A stretch of DNA of 5,109 nt from DASXRC01 sp036506495 (GTDB lineage Bacteria > Actinomycetota > Actinomycetes > Mycobacteriales > Micromonosporaceae). The stretch spans positions 1-5,109 of the forward strand of contig DASXRQ010000146.1 in NCBI GenBank assembly GCA_036506495.1, given 5' to 3'. Shown piece by piece: positions 4,576-5,109 of the stretch (the first letter of the stretch is position 1; each line of letters opens with the position of its first letter). The position numbers were made by a program, and so were the translations under genes. The notes under the pieces were generated by a model that had not been told where the DNA came from, made no database searches, and saw only the letters and a list, made by a program, of their open reading frames with translations.

Positions 4576-5109
4576 ATGGGCGAAGATGTGAAACGGCTCG
4601 TCTTCACGCGTGAGGACCGCACGCGGTACCGGCACAAGGTCCGGCGCAACCTCGACGTGTTTGCCGAGATGCTGCGTGAGGCCCGGTTTGACATCGAGCG
4701 ACCGATGGCCGGCCTCGAGATCGAACTGAACCTGGTGGACGAGCGCGCCGACCCGGTCATGCGCAACGCGGAGGTGCTGGCCGCGATCGCCGACCCCGCG
4801 TTCGTCACCGAGCTGGGCCAGTTCAACATCGAGGTGAACGTCGCGCCGCGGCAACTGGTCGGCGACGGCCTGCGCCAGTTCGAGGAGCAGGTGCGCGCCA
4901 GCCTGAACCACGCCGAGGAGCACGCCCGCAGCGTCGGCGCGCACATGGCGATGATCGGCATCCTGCCGACCCTGCGCGGCGAGCACCTCACCCACGACTC
5001 CATCTCGGCGAACCCGCGCTACGCGCTGATCAACGAGCAGATCTTCGCCGCCCGCGGCGAGGACCTGTCCATCGTCATCGACGGCGTGGAGCGCCTCGCG
5101 GCCACCGCC
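4576..5109 (+). CDS. Glutamate-cysteine ligase family protein (partial, cut by window end)
   Basis: The first 178 residues are present with the frame open to the last base; the C-terminal part lies beyond the window. The sequence fits the GCS2-type carboxylate-amine ligase family, which joins glutamate to an amine such as cysteine with ATP. Visible hallmarks are GLEIELNLVD (46-55), whose acidic residues match the metal/ATP-binding first strand of the fold, LGQFNIEVNVAP (80-91), a helical stretch QFEEQVRASLNHAEEHARSVG (101-121), MIGILPTL (126-133) and SANPRYALINEQIFAARGEDL (144-164). It does not resemble the EgtA branch as I recall it. Actinomycetes normally use mycothiol rather than glutathione, so the substrate may not be cysteine. 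ATG 4576 is preceded by GAGGCGGTGA (4562-4571), an acceptable ribosome binding site. The gene is divergent from the oxidoreductase across an 87-nt spacer. Confidence 0.9.
   Translation, partial: MGEDVKRLVFTREDRTRYRHKVRRNLDVFAEMLREARFDIERPMAGLEIELNLVDERADPVMRNAEVLAAIADPAFVTELGQFNIEVNVAPRQLVGDGLRQFEEQVRASLNHAEEHARSVGAHMAMIGILPTLRGEHLTHDSISANPRYALINEQIFAARGEDLSIVIDGVERLAATA

Noticed and set aside
4299..5003. Minus-strand open frame across the ligase-family gene and the start of the oxidoreductase
   Set aside because: The translation is Ser/Arg-rich and it crosses the divergent intergenic region. The plus-strand frame encodes clear GCS2 motifs.

Overview
The window is very GC-rich and uses GTG starts, G/C-ending codons and GGAGG-type ribosome binding sites. 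This points to a high-GC actinomycete. A Rv1738-like DUF1876 gene and the general gene style fit that group, and Micromonosporaceae or a relative is plausible, but the genus cannot be fixed from this sequence. There are eight protein genes, the last cut by the window edge. I see no RNA gene, transposon, CRISPR array or prophage part. The longest stretch without a gene is about 90 bases.

Left block, plus strand (29-3059): four co-directional genes. The first two encode a small four-helix membrane protein and a membrane-anchored, probably extracytoplasmic beta-propeller-like protein. They lie 39 nt apart in the same reading frame and look like an envelope pair of unknown function. Next is a well-preserved dimethylargininase (DDAH), with all the substrate and catalytic residues I could check. 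It is followed 30 nt later by a stand-alone GyrI-like/AraC effector-binding domain protein without a DNA-binding part. The gaps of 30-39 nt would allow one transcript, but no shared pathway is evident.

Middle block, minus strand (3063-4488): an LLM-class flavin or F420-dependent oxidoreductase, then a 40-residue single-pass membrane protein with a strong ribosome binding site, then a DUF1876 protein of the Rv1738 family (hibernation-factor-like fold, dormancy-associated in mycobacteria). The last two are 72 nt apart and may be co-transcribed. The DUF1876 gene meets the GyrI-like gene tail to tail with only 3 nt between stop codons.

Right edge, plus strand (4576 onward): the first 178 residues of a glutamate-cysteine ligase-family enzyme, divergent from the oxidoreductase across an 87-nt spacer. 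That spacer holds a small inverted repeat and a -10-like box placed as expected for a leaderless oxidoreductase mRNA.

Nothing here amounts to a clear new multi-gene system. The items most worth a second look are the 40-residue membrane protein beside the DUF1876 gene, the DDAH in an actinomycete, and the unclassified membrane/propeller pair.
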